DNA of 64,000 nucleotides from Asaia siamensis. Its GTDB lineage: Bacteria > Pseudomonadota > Alphaproteobacteria > Acetobacterales > Acetobacteraceae. Under the pieces are notes generated by a model. It did no database searches. It had not been told where the DNA came from and saw only the letters and a list, made by a program, of their open reading frames with translations. The stretch's first letter is position 1. Each line of letters starts with the position of its first letter. The stretch spans positions 1 to 64,000 of the forward strand of contig NZ_BMCH01000010.1 in NCBI RefSeq assembly GCF_014635085.1, in the 5' to 3' direction. The translations under genes were made by a program, and so were the position numbers. Below, one piece after another: positions 7,835 through 14,862 of this stretch.

Positions 7835-8467
7835 ATGGATGTCGAGATTTTCGGTCGCAAGGTCTGGATTTACGGAATCCAGGGACGGGTCAGCGGTTTG
7901 CGGTCATGGACAGAGACCCACACCACAACCTCGGGAGGACAGGTCAGGGATTGCGGACCTGGCGGTCTTCAGGTGGATGCACCACGGGTCAATGTCCATA
8001 CCACCCATCACCAGAGCTTCTGGGTCATCGCGCCCTCGGGCCGTGAGTGGCAGGGCAGGGGTAACTATCCCCTGCGAGAGGGGCAGGAAGTGCGTGTTCT
8101 CTGGGCGGGGCTCGATGGTCAAACCACGACGGGTCATGTCGTGATGCATAACCGGACGCTCCAGAAGTTCTGGACCAATCCGGTGGATTTACCTCGTGCG
8201 CTGACCTTCCATGGCATTAAGCGCCTGACCCTGAAATATCTCGCTGTGCTGGCTGTGGTGTTCGGCGTCTCGTTGTACTTTCCCCTCACATATAGCGACG
8301 CTGGTACTGGCGCCTTTTTCAAAGGTCTCTTCGTGTGTCTGGTTCTGGTCGCTATCGGCGCCATGCATCGCATGCGGATGATACGGGACAACCAGAGCGA
8401 AGCGCTCTCCGTCATTCAGAAAGCCGTCGCGAATGACCCCAAGCTTCAAGAGTCGCTCTCGGCCTGA
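7835..8467 (+). CDS. Hypothetical membrane protein, island module
   Basis: 210 residues, family not recognised. The first 130 residues are hydrophilic and beta-rich (IFGRKVWIYGIQGRVSG and following), perhaps a small barrel domain; two hydrophobic segments follow (about 135-152 and 163-178), then a short charged tail (MRMIRDNQSEAL). A strong GGAGGGG lies 11 bases before the ATG, inside a possible hairpin. It is the first of four same-strand genes that all encode membrane or exported products, so a joint envelope task is plausible. Confidence 0.7.
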   Translation: MDVEIFGRKVWIYGIQGRVSGLRSWTETHTTTSGGQVRDCGPGGLQVDAPRVNVHTTHHQSFWVIAPSGREWQGRGNYPLREGQEVRVLWAGLDGQTTTGHVVMHNRTLQKFWTNPVDLPRALTFHGIKRLTLKYLAVLAVVFGVSLYFPLTYSDAGTGAFFKGLFVCLVLVAIGAMHRMRMIRDNQSEALSVIQKAVANDPKLQESLSA

Positions 8468-8538
8468 CGCACAGGGGTAGGCTTTGCCGTTCCGGCGCCT
8501 CGTCTTTTTCTTCCCCACCTCATAAGGACTGACATCTC

Positions 8539-8931
8539 ATGAGACCTTTTGGTTCTCTGCTCTCTTTGCTCATGCTCGCGGGTCTCACGGCCTGTGCCTC
8601 TGCTGGTGATGCTTCCATGAAAAACCTCTCGGCATCGGAGGTCGATAGCGTCATCCATGATGGTGTCACGACTGGTGATGAGGTCCAGCGTCGTTTTGGT
8701 GCGCCCTCCGAAGTTTCTCAGGAGAACGGGGCGACCATCTGGAGCTACGCCTATACGTCTGGCCGGGAGGATAACCTTTCCCTGGCTCAGGAGGCTGTGG
8801 GTCTCGGTTTCATCGGCACACGGACCAATAATGAGAGCAAATTCCTCGATGTCACGCTGAGGAACAACATCGTTCAGTCCCATCGCTTTGCCGTCAAGCA
8901 TATCAGCGGTGGTAGCGGGGTGAGACAATGA
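8539..8931 (+). CDS. BamE/SmpA-like lipoprotein, island module
   Basis: 130 residues with a lipoprotein signal ending in LTAC (lipid-attachment Cys about residue 19). The mature part contains VTTGDEVQRRFGAPSEVSQE and ATIWSYAYTS, the SmpA/OmlA (BamE-like) fold pattern of small outer-membrane lipoproteins. BamE itself is a core barrel-assembly subunit; a copy on a mobile element is more likely an element-specific protein of the same fold. AGGA precedes the ATG. The stop overlaps the next start by 4 bases. Confidence 0.8.
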   Translation: MRPFGSLLSLLMLAGLTACASAGDASMKNLSASEVDSVIHDGVTTGDEVQRRFGAPSEVSQENGATIWSYAYTSGREDNLSLAQEAVGLGFIGTRTNNESKFLDVTLRNNIVQSHRFAVKHISGGSGVRQ

Positions 8932-9278
8932 GCGTTTTCAGATATTCCCGTTTTGCTGTTGCTTCGGTTTTGCTCGGTCTGGCCTCCTGTAGTGGTGGCG
9001 CTCCATCCAAAGAGGAAGTCAAAGACTTTCTTATAGCTCAGCTTGTCGAGCAGGCAGTTTCCTTTCCATCCCTCAGTCCGGAAAAGAAGGCTGAACTGAC
9101 AACCGCGCTCAAGAAGAAGACAGAGATTCAGGGGCTGGAATGCACAGCCACAAAAGGATTCAAGGATGTCTGGGATTGCACGATCAACGTTGTTGCCGGA
9201 AATGACCCGAGCGTCCTACAGTTTCGCTTTCACAGGGACCAGAACGGAAAGTTGGCAGGCCAGCAGAAGGCTGAGTAA
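8928..9278 (+). CDS. Small lipoprotein, island module
   Basis: 116 residues with a signal peptide and LASC lipobox (Cys about residue 22). The mature chain has a helical first half (KEEVKDFLIAQLVEQAV, SPEKKAELTTALKKK) and a beta-type second half with two cysteines (GLECTATKG and VWDCTINV) that may form a disulphide. The family is not recognised. Its ATG overlaps the upstream stop as ATGA, so it is translated with the BamE-like lipoprotein. Confidence 0.75.
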   Translation: MSVFRYSRFAVASVLLGLASCSGGAPSKEEVKDFLIAQLVEQAVSFPSLSPEKKAELTTALKKKTEIQGLECTATKGFKDVWDCTINVVAGNDPSVLQFRFHRDQNGKLAGQQKAE

Positions 9279-9292
9279 ATAGGAGATAGTGC

Positions 9293-9811
9293 ATGAAAAT
9301 AGTGAGTTTTGTGCTGACAGGCGTTCTGCTTCCCGTCGCCCCTTTCCTTTCTAGTGGTAAAGCCAGGGCGGATGATATCCACATGGCTCAGACCCGTTTC
9401 GGGCTGGCAGACGGATCCAGCAATGTTCTCAAAATCAATGGCCGTCTCACGACCCCGGAGATTGACGGCAATAGTGGCATGTTTGTCGAAAAGATTACCG
9501 AGGCCGATAATGCAGATTATCTGCTTGTGACAAGCATAGGAGGATCCGGCTGTCCTGCGTTTTACTCTTTCGTCAAGGTGACAAGAGATTCTGCAACCCC
9601 TACGGCTTATTTTGGTAATTGTAGTGACTTGCCAAAACGCAGTGTGGTGCCGGGAAAGAGCGTTACCTTGGTTTTTCCAGCCTATCGCCCCCTCCGTTCT
9701 ACATCGGGAGGAGTGCCAGCAGAATCCTACGTCTACAGCCTCACGACGAATGTGCTTAAGAAGAATGGCAAGCCCATATCGACAGCCTGCAAGGGAGGAA
9801 AATGCGAGTAG
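9293..9811 (+). CDS. Exported hypothetical protein, island module
   Basis: 172 residues with an N-terminal signal peptide (cleavage likely after about residue 26, ARA-DD). The mature domain has no clear homology I can name; it contains three or four cysteines (GSGCPAF, FGNCSDL, STACKGGKC) and a short repeat-free beta pattern. A GGAG stands 8 bases before the ATG. It ends the four-gene cluster and converges on the relaxase gene with an 8-base gap. Confidence 0.7.
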   Translation: MKIVSFVLTGVLLPVAPFLSSGKARADDIHMAQTRFGLADGSSNVLKINGRLTTPEIDGNSGMFVEKITEADNADYLLVTSIGGSGCPAFYSFVKVTRDSATPTAYFGNCSDLPKRSVVPGKSVTLVFPAYRPLRSTSGGVPAESYVYSLTTNVLKKNGKPISTACKGGKCE

Positions 9812-9819
9812 TCTGCCTC

Positions 9820-11652
9820 TCACAGGGTCAAGGATGACGGTTGGTTCTGTCTGTTCCGGTTTTTCAGGATTGGCCTCGTTTGAGGTGGGTTTCCAAGACC
9901 GGCGTCTGGCATGTGAAGGGTATTTGCTAGACGTTTCATTGCTTCTTCTGGCCTCGTTTTTGCTATCAGAAGTAGCTCGACATCCTCTGTCCGTTTGAGG
10001 TGATCCATCAAACGGGCCATTTCGGCTTTCGATGTGAGGTAGGTTTTCACCTCCGGCAGGTTCATCCAGTCGCGGTGTTTGTGCTCGCGACTGCGGACAA
10101 CCCAGTCCGCCATCCATTTCATCGCATATAAAAAATTGCTGTCATCGCTCATATCCAGCTTGCCGATATCGTGTCGGTGATAGCCGAGAGCGCTCAACGC
10201 CTCATCGAAGACAGCTCTGGCCTTGCGGGCTTCTGCTCTGTGCCATGGCGTCCACAAGGTGACACGGGCTTCTGCATCCAGCCAGTCCTGTCTCAATCCA
10301 GTCAGGCGCTTCTCATGGCCAGCTCTGATATACGCTGTATCACGCGATTTCGGGTCGGGATGAGGTTCGGCTGAGAGATGAGACCAGCGGGACTGGAAGC
10401 TCTCGGCCAGTTCGGTGAGCAGGTCAGCGAAACGCTGCTGGCCATGCAGTCGGTCGCGGAGTTGCTGTTCCTTCTCCGCCTGGGCCTCGTTGAAATCGAT
10501 GACGGCCTGCACCTCTGATTGTGTCATGCCCTTGGTGATGCTGGCGCGTGTCTTGAGGGAAGATGCAGGTATGGCTCCAGTCCCAGCGACACTCCGAGTG
10601 TTAGCGCCGGTTCTCAGGACAGGCCCTGATATTTTTCTCTCTTTTGCTGGTCCAAGAGCAGTGCTGACGGAATCCTCAGAGGAGTTGCGTGGGTCCGGTG
10701 AAGGTGTTCCATCCTCATCAGCAGAGGGGTCAACGGGGGGTTCCCCCTTGCCGGTTGGGTCTCGTGATGTGTCACGAGGGCCAGGGCTGGCTATATCTTC
10801 CTTACTTCCCTGACGTATCGCGCTCTGTTCAGGTGTTTCGTGGCCAAGAACGAAGGCGCTGAACTCTGATTTGCGAACACCCAGCAAGCGGGAGAGTGAG
10901 CCCACGATGACGCCCTGCTCGTCTTTCAGCAGCACCACGTTGGGCTTTTTGTCTCCTGCCATCAGAGACCAGCCTTGTGAGGATATCGCACTCTGGAAGG
11001 CTTGCCAGTCTGTGCTTCCGGCATAGAGGTCACGCAGGACATATTTGATGTCGAAGGGGCTGGCGCCCTGTCTCTGACAGCGTCTGGATTGCGGGTCCGA
11101 GAGGACGGAGTTTGGAAGAGCCCCCTCACAGAGCACCTGTAATCTCTCGCGGTACTCTTCCGGGACTGCGTGATACACGGCCAGGTTGTGGCGTCCCTTG
11201 GTCAGCTCCAGCCCGTGCTTCAGTTCGAACAGACGGGCGACCTTCTCCTGTCTTTCGTAGCGGTGCGACACATCCAAAACCTTGCCTGTCTCCGGGTTCG
11301 TGGTGCGGACCAGAATATGACAGTGGCGGTTATCGGCCTCGGTATCGTGACGTGTCTTGGTGTGGATGACCGCAAGGGCAACATCGGACGCTTTGAATCC
11401 GAACTCCTGCGCCAGCATGGTGATGCAGTCTGCGAACTGCTCGGTCGTCAGTTTCTCGCGGGATGAGAGCTGGAAGTGCTGGACAGCATTGACGCGACCG
11501 AAAGCCGTGGCATCCGCGATGCAGTCCTCGATATCCTGTCGTCTGCCCTTCCATACGTGGATGCGTTCATTGTCGCCGGTCTTCTCGACGAGGTGATGAT
11601 AGATGGCGCCGGAACTGGATGCGGTCTTGATGGGGTTGCTCTTGAGTATCAT
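9820..11652 (-). CDS. Relaxase / mobilization nuclease (MobA/VirD2-like)
   Basis: 610 residues. The first 150 form a relaxase domain: Tyr18 (GAIYHHL) is the probable nicking tyrosine, and NRHCHILVR (His110, His112) with nearby His102 makes the HUH metal site. These enzymes nick oriT and pilot single-stranded DNA through a conjugation channel. The rest is variable, with a Pro/Ser-rich linker (about 280-370) and a charged helical C-terminal region; no primase or helicase motif is seen. It overlaps mobC by 4 bases. The element lacks type IV secretion genes, so mobilization would be in trans. Confidence 0.87.
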   Translation of the reverse strand: MILKSNPIKTASSSGAIYHHLVEKTGDNERIHVWKGRRQDIEDCIADATAFGRVNAVQHFQLSSREKLTTEQFADCITMLAQEFGFKASDVALAVIHTKTRHDTEADNRHCHILVRTTNPETGKVLDVSHRYERQEKVARLFELKHGLELTKGRHNLAVYHAVPEEYRERLQVLCEGALPNSVLSDPQSRRCQRQGASPFDIKYVLRDLYAGSTDWQAFQSAISSQGWSLMAGDKKPNVVLLKDEQGVIVGSLSRLLGVRKSEFSAFVLGHETPEQSAIRQGSKEDIASPGPRDTSRDPTGKGEPPVDPSADEDGTPSPDPRNSSEDSVSTALGPAKERKISGPVLRTGANTRSVAGTGAIPASSLKTRASITKGMTQSEVQAVIDFNEAQAEKEQQLRDRLHGQQRFADLLTELAESFQSRWSHLSAEPHPDPKSRDTAYIRAGHEKRLTGLRQDWLDAEARVTLWTPWHRAEARKARAVFDEALSALGYHRHDIGKLDMSDDSNFLYAMKWMADWVVRSREHKHRDWMNLPEVKTYLTSKAEMARLMDHLKRTEDVELLLIAKTRPEEAMKRLANTLHMPDAGLGNPPQTRPILKNRNRQNQPSSLTL

Positions 11653-11951
11653 CTGACCCTCCCCAGCACGCGATTGATGCGGGCTTTGAGGTCATCAAGC
11701 TCAGGAAGCTTGGAGGCGATCTCCACCTGTTCGCCAGTATTCAGACGTTTTGCAATTTGGTTGAGGTTATTCCCTATGGCAGAGAGTTCCTGACGCAGGG
11801 CCAGAAGCTCCTGTGCAATCGAAATCCCTCCAGCCAGTTCGTCCAGCAGAACCCTGCGACACCAGACAGACAGTCTGCGTGGTCCTGCGATACGTCTTAA
11901 TCTCTCCTGTTCCTCCGGACTGATCCGAATATGCACTGTTTCAGTTTTCAT
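11649..11951 (-). CDS. mobC: Mobilization protein MobC
   Basis: 100 residues with a ribbon-helix-helix start (TVHIRISPEEQERL, about 5-18) and the MobC signature GNNLNQIAKRLN (about 59-70). MobC proteins bind oriT and help the relaxase open and nick DNA. It is translationally coupled to the relaxase (ATGA overlap). The intergenic region upstream (11,952-12,100) is the natural place for oriT. Confidence 0.88.
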   Translation of the reverse strand: MKTETVHIRISPEEQERLRRIAGPRRLSVWCRRVLLDELAGGISIAQELLALRQELSAIGNNLNQIAKRLNTGEQVEIASKLPELDDLKARINRVLGRVR

Positions 11952-12100
11952 GATGCCCCTCGCGCGCGTGAGTCATTGTAGCTTGGGGAGATGCAGGGGA
12001 GAGAAAATCTCCTGGTGGCGTTATTGGGATTTCAGGGGCGGCATGAAGTAACTATATATACAGATTTGAGAAAATGAGATAGTTTGAAATCACCAAAAAT
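11952..12100. other. Probable oriT region
   Basis: oriT usually lies directly upstream of mobC in relaxase/MobC systems. This stretch contains a short hairpin (GGAGA and TCTCC near 12,000-12,012), a longer-range complement between ATGCCCCT (near 11,952) and AGGGGCGGCAT (near 12,033-12,043), and an A/T-rich track (ACTATATATACAG). No known nic-site consensus is recognised, so placement is by context. Confidence 0.4.
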
Positions 12101-12106
12101 AAATAC

Positions 12107-12135
12107 TTGACAAAATACATCATATTGGCTATACG
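12107..12135 (+). promoter_or_regulatory. Sigma-70-type promoter of the small-gene operon
   Basis: A perfect TTGACA (12,107-12,112), a 17-base spacer and TATACG (12,130-12,135) face the gene at 12,174. The surrounding DNA is A/T-rich. This is among the best housekeeping promoter matches in the window and would start RNA about 32 bases before the ATG. Confidence 0.65.
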
Positions 12136-12173
12136 TCTTCTTGCCGCACAAATCGCGGTGAAGCACAGGAAAC

Positions 12174-12764
12174 ATGAAACATTATGGAAAATTAATAAAA
12201 CAGCTCGAACTTACCGAAAAGAATGTAGTCGAGAGAAAGAAAGCCCTTGGAACGACAAGGCATATAGGCAATGCCTCTCTGTCAGTGACAGAAATCGAGC
12301 GCATTGTTTCCCTCATCAGGGCAGACCTGAAGGGACAAAAGTTTGCGACAGCAAAACGTGCGAATGCATATGCTGAAACTCTCAGAAAATCCGCGTATCT
12401 AAGAGATGCGAACCCTGCTCATCTGCTGAGCTTCTTTGTGGATTCACAGATTCCAGCAAGTGAAGTCAGTGCATTTGGCTGGGAGCAGGAAGATAGCAAT
12501 GCCGAGCTTAAGGGCTTCGGAAATGCGCTCTTTGTCGCGCTGGGATTGCTGGTTTTTCGTGATTGGGAGCGTTATCACGGCCATAGCCTGGATTGTGAAA
12601 TCCGGTATGTGCAATGGTTCGCCCGCTTTGCGCCAGATGAGTTCAATGCAGGGGCGTCGATTGCCTTGCATGCCCATTTCGATCTCGGGTTCTCGCTCCT
12701 GGCAGAGATGAAGGGCAAAAAACCTCTCCCTTGGTCTTATGAAGGACAGGGAGGCCAGCCATGA
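12174..12764 (+). CDS. Hypothetical island protein
   Basis: 196 residues, family not recognised. A basic helical first half (KLIKQLELTEKNVVERKK, TEIERIVSLIRADLKG) is followed by an acidic and aromatic second half (VFRDWERYHGHSLDCEIRYV, WFARFAPDEF). No signal or membrane segment. AGGAA lies 4 bases before the ATG, behind a strong promoter. It heads a three-gene set with 4-base overlaps, between mob and rep genes, so a role in DNA maintenance or transfer is possible but unproven. Confidence 0.65.
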   Translation: MKHYGKLIKQLELTEKNVVERKKALGTTRHIGNASLSVTEIERIVSLIRADLKGQKFATAKRANAYAETLRKSAYLRDANPAHLLSFFVDSQIPASEVSAFGWEQEDSNAELKGFGNALFVALGLLVFRDWERYHGHSLDCEIRYVQWFARFAPDEFNAGASIALHAHFDLGFSLLAEMKGKKPLPWSYEGQGGQP

Positions 12765-12988
12765 CCCATCATGAAATTGCTATGGCTCAACTGGATGTGG
12801 CCAGCAGATTTGTCGAGTGGAGGATTTCCGCTCTGGATGCTCCCCTGAAAGCCCTGCAAGAGCAGGGCGATGAGGAAGGAGCCCAGGTACTGGTGGACCG
12901 ACTCTGGATGCTGAAGAATCGCCTTCAGAGTATCGAGGATGTCGTAACGGTTTTGGAGATCATACAGGAAATGGGAGGTATGCCATGA
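12761..12988 (+). CDS. Small hypothetical island protein
   Basis: 75 residues, almost entirely helical (VASRFVEWRISALDAPLKAL, VLVDRLWMLKNRLQS), no cysteines and no signal peptide. Not recognised. The ATG overlaps the upstream stop and its stop overlaps the next ATG (ATGA both times), so three proteins are likely made in fixed proportion and may act together. Confidence 0.6.
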   Translation: MTHHEIAMAQLDVASRFVEWRISALDAPLKALQEQGDEEGAQVLVDRLWMLKNRLQSIEDVVTVLEIIQEMGGMP

Positions 12989-13278
12989 TTAATTCAGACG
13001 CCTTCAATCATCTCCTGAAAATGGCTCGTGGTACCAGCCGTGGCGAAATGATCGCTCGCGATTTCCTGCTCTGGTGGTGGAATGAACAGCTTTTCGGGGT
13101 GTTCGATTTTCATCGTCTGGTTCACCTCGATGGTGAATCATTCAAGGCTGTTATGGATCTTTCGCGGGAGATCTTTTCCTCGCCGACCACCTATCCGTCT
13201 TTAGGCTCCGAGGCTTACGGCGCTTTGCGCGAGCTTGTAGGCTGGGAGCTGGAACGTCGCAATCGCCTGAAGTCCTGA
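12985..13278 (+). CDS. Hypothetical island protein, Trp-rich
   Basis: 97 residues. The segment ARDFLLWWWNEQLFGVFDF (about 23-41) is unusual, with three consecutive tryptophans, and resembles small unknown proteins I associate with plasmids and islands of Proteobacteria, though I cannot name the family with certainty. GGGAGG stands 7 bases before the ATG. Its last 64 bases overlap the convergent rep reading frame, whose C-terminal tail looks non-genuine there. Confidence 0.65.
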   Translation: MINSDAFNHLLKMARGTSRGEMIARDFLLWWWNEQLFGVFDFHRLVHLDGESFKAVMDLSREIFSSPTTYPSLGSEAYGALRELVGWELERRNRLKS

Positions 13279-14705
13279 TAGAATGGCCCTCCTGCACCTC
13301 TCCCCAAAAGGACGGGTGCGGGAAATATTTCCCGCAGGCTGGTCAGGGATATACAGTGCTTTGCCTTCTCATGAGGAGGAGGTTGCCCTCTGGAGCCCGT
13401 ACATTCGCAAGGCAGACCGCAAGCTCGAACACCTTCTTGGTTCTTATATAAACAAGTTGGAACAGGACCAGAGTGAGAGACTGTGTTCTCCTGCTTCGGC
13501 GCCTTTGAAATCATGGAATCCCTGGGTGTGTTTGTCTCCCTGAAATCTTTCACGACCCTGAAATGAAGGGTATGCAGGAACATGGTTTGCAGTCTCTGGA
13601 TATCACTTTCGGCATAATGGAAATCAGGATGGCGAGCTGACAGCCTGTTCAGTCTCTCATCAGCAAACCCACGCAAAAGCAGGAGAACAGCCCCGCCTGA
13701 TGTCTTCTGCTTCATCAGTTGTCTGGCTCTGCTGACACGCCACTCAGAGAGAGCGCTGGTGTCCTTGCCCTCGTACACTCCCCGGTAACGGCGCTTGATG
13801 TCTTTCCTCAGTCCGATGAACGTCAGGCTGGTTTCAGGCTTGCCATGGTCCTTGGTCGTGTAACGCGAGGCTCTGGCGACATCACGGATATCCTTGATGG
13901 CTTCATTGCGTCTGTCGCATTCGTTGGGGAACGCATCGAGTATCTCTTCCTCGGCCCATGTCCTGTGTTCGGGTGAGACATAGAGCTGGATATGATAATG
14001 CGGTGTTTCATCTTCATGCAGTTCCAGCGCTGTCATGCCCAGCAGGAGAATATCCCTGTCCCGGGCTTTGCGTCTGACACGCTTCCAACGCCTGCTGATT
14101 TCAGTCTTGGCCTGTTCGTAGGAGCAGTTGCGGTATTCCCCCGGCAGAGTGAGGGTCAGGAACAATCCGGCGTGGTTGAGGAAGTTGACTGCGAGGTCGT
14201 GGATGCCATCTGCTATGGCAAGATTGACCGCATAGCTCTTGCGAAGATGGAACTGGCGCAAATCATGAGCTGACAGGCTTCGTTCTGGGTGTTCTGCATC
14301 AGGGATGATGATGAAGCTTTTGGCGCTTGCGGTTCTGGCGTTATCGAAGTCCTGCTGAACCTCGTCGTGTTCAGGATGCAGGCCAATGACCCTGCGGAGA
14401 TTGCGCCGTAACCTGTTGGCCTTGCGTGTAAAGACACGCCCGGTGATTCGTCTGAGTTCCTTCAGCTCGGCGTGAGATTGAGAGAGGAGGTCGAAGCCTG
14501 AAACCAGGTCGTCTGGCTGTGTTTCAACCCATGCGATGACCTCACGGGCGACCTGTTCGGCTTCCTCAAAACAGGTAAGAAAGACGCAGTTTTCTGCGGT
14601 TATTCGTGTGATTTGGTCTTTGTAGAACCGATGCAGGGGATACAGCTTGCACCAGATATCTGGCCTGTCAGCTCTGATATAACTCTCTATCTCTTCATAT
14701 TGCAC
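13215..14705 (-). CDS. Rolling-circle-type replication protein Rep
   Basis: 496 residues with the three HUH replication motifs in order: motif 1 FLTLTLP (182-188), motif 2 PHYHIQLYV (His236, His238), motif 3 ASRYTTKDH (Tyr282, Lys285). This pattern fits the phage GpA-type/plasmid rolling-circle initiators that nick and rejoin DNA. A GTG start at 14,705 has AGGA about 4 bases upstream and lies inside a leader ORF. The last 100 residues (from about 395) are Pro/Ser/Arg-rich and overlap two plus-strand frames, so they may be a run-on after loss of the original stop. The excised element could replicate with it. Confidence 0.8.
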   Translation of the reverse strand: MQYEEIESYIRADRPDIWCKLYPLHRFYKDQITRITAENCVFLTCFEEAEQVAREVIAWVETQPDDLVSGFDLLSQSHAELKELRRITGRVFTRKANRLRRNLRRVIGLHPEHDEVQQDFDNARTASAKSFIIIPDAEHPERSLSAHDLRQFHLRKSYAVNLAIADGIHDLAVNFLNHAGLFLTLTLPGEYRNCSYEQAKTEISRRWKRVRRKARDRDILLLGMTALELHEDETPHYHIQLYVSPEHRTWAEEEILDAFPNECDRRNEAIKDIRDVARASRYTTKDHGKPETSLTFIGLRKDIKRRYRGVYEGKDTSALSEWRVSRARQLMKQKTSGGAVLLLLRGFADERLNRLSARHPDFHYAESDIQRLQTMFLHTLHFRVVKDFRETNTPRDSMISKAPKQENTVSHSGPVPTCLYKNQEGVRACGLPCECTGSRGQPPPHEKAKHCISLTSLREIFPAPVLLGRGAGGPFYQDFRRLRRSSSQPTSSRKAP

Positions 14706-14782
14706 ATCATCCTACGCATTCCCCACGCAAAGCCCGGAGATGCGATAAATGATGTATACTGTCTGTCAGCGGTGCAAATCAT
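14687..14782 (-). CDS. Rep leader peptide ORF (31 codons)
   Basis: A short frame starts at ATG 14,782 and stops with TAG at 14,687-14,689, overlapping the rep start by 19 bases. AAGGAG stands 7 bases before its ATG, a better ribosome site than that of rep. The peptide begins MICTADRQYT and ends CNMKR. Leader ORFs of this layout control Rep synthesis in several plasmid families by translational coupling. Its ribosome site lies within a strong hairpin. Read directly from the sequence; expression is inferred. Confidence 0.6.
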   Translation of the reverse strand: MICTADRQYTSFIASPGFAWGMRRMMCNMKR

Positions 14783-14787
14783 AGCGT

Positions 14788-14838
14788 TACTCCTTCGTAC
14801 AGCCGGTCTGGGTTAATTTATGGCTGTAGGAGGGAGTA
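14788..14838 (-). promoter_or_regulatory. Two-part hairpin hiding the leader ribosome site
   Basis: Read on the minus strand, TACTCC, four bases, TACAGCC, a 17-base loop, GGCTGTA, four bases, GGAGTA form a 6 + 7 base-pair stem with a symmetric internal loop. Arms are at 14,833-14,838 with 14,788-14,793, and 14,822-14,828 with 14,798-14,804. The lower stem contains GGAG, the ribosome site of the leader ORF. This would restrict leader, and so Rep, translation; an antisense RNA or protein could modulate it. Confidence 0.55.
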
Positions 14839-14862
14839 TAGCACCCAGATAAGCGTATTTGT

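Noticed and set aside
13283-13543. Plus-strand 86-codon frame
   Set aside because: It has no clear ribosome site and lies antisense to the rep tail; it may be real if the rep tail is run-on, but evidence is too thin for a feature.
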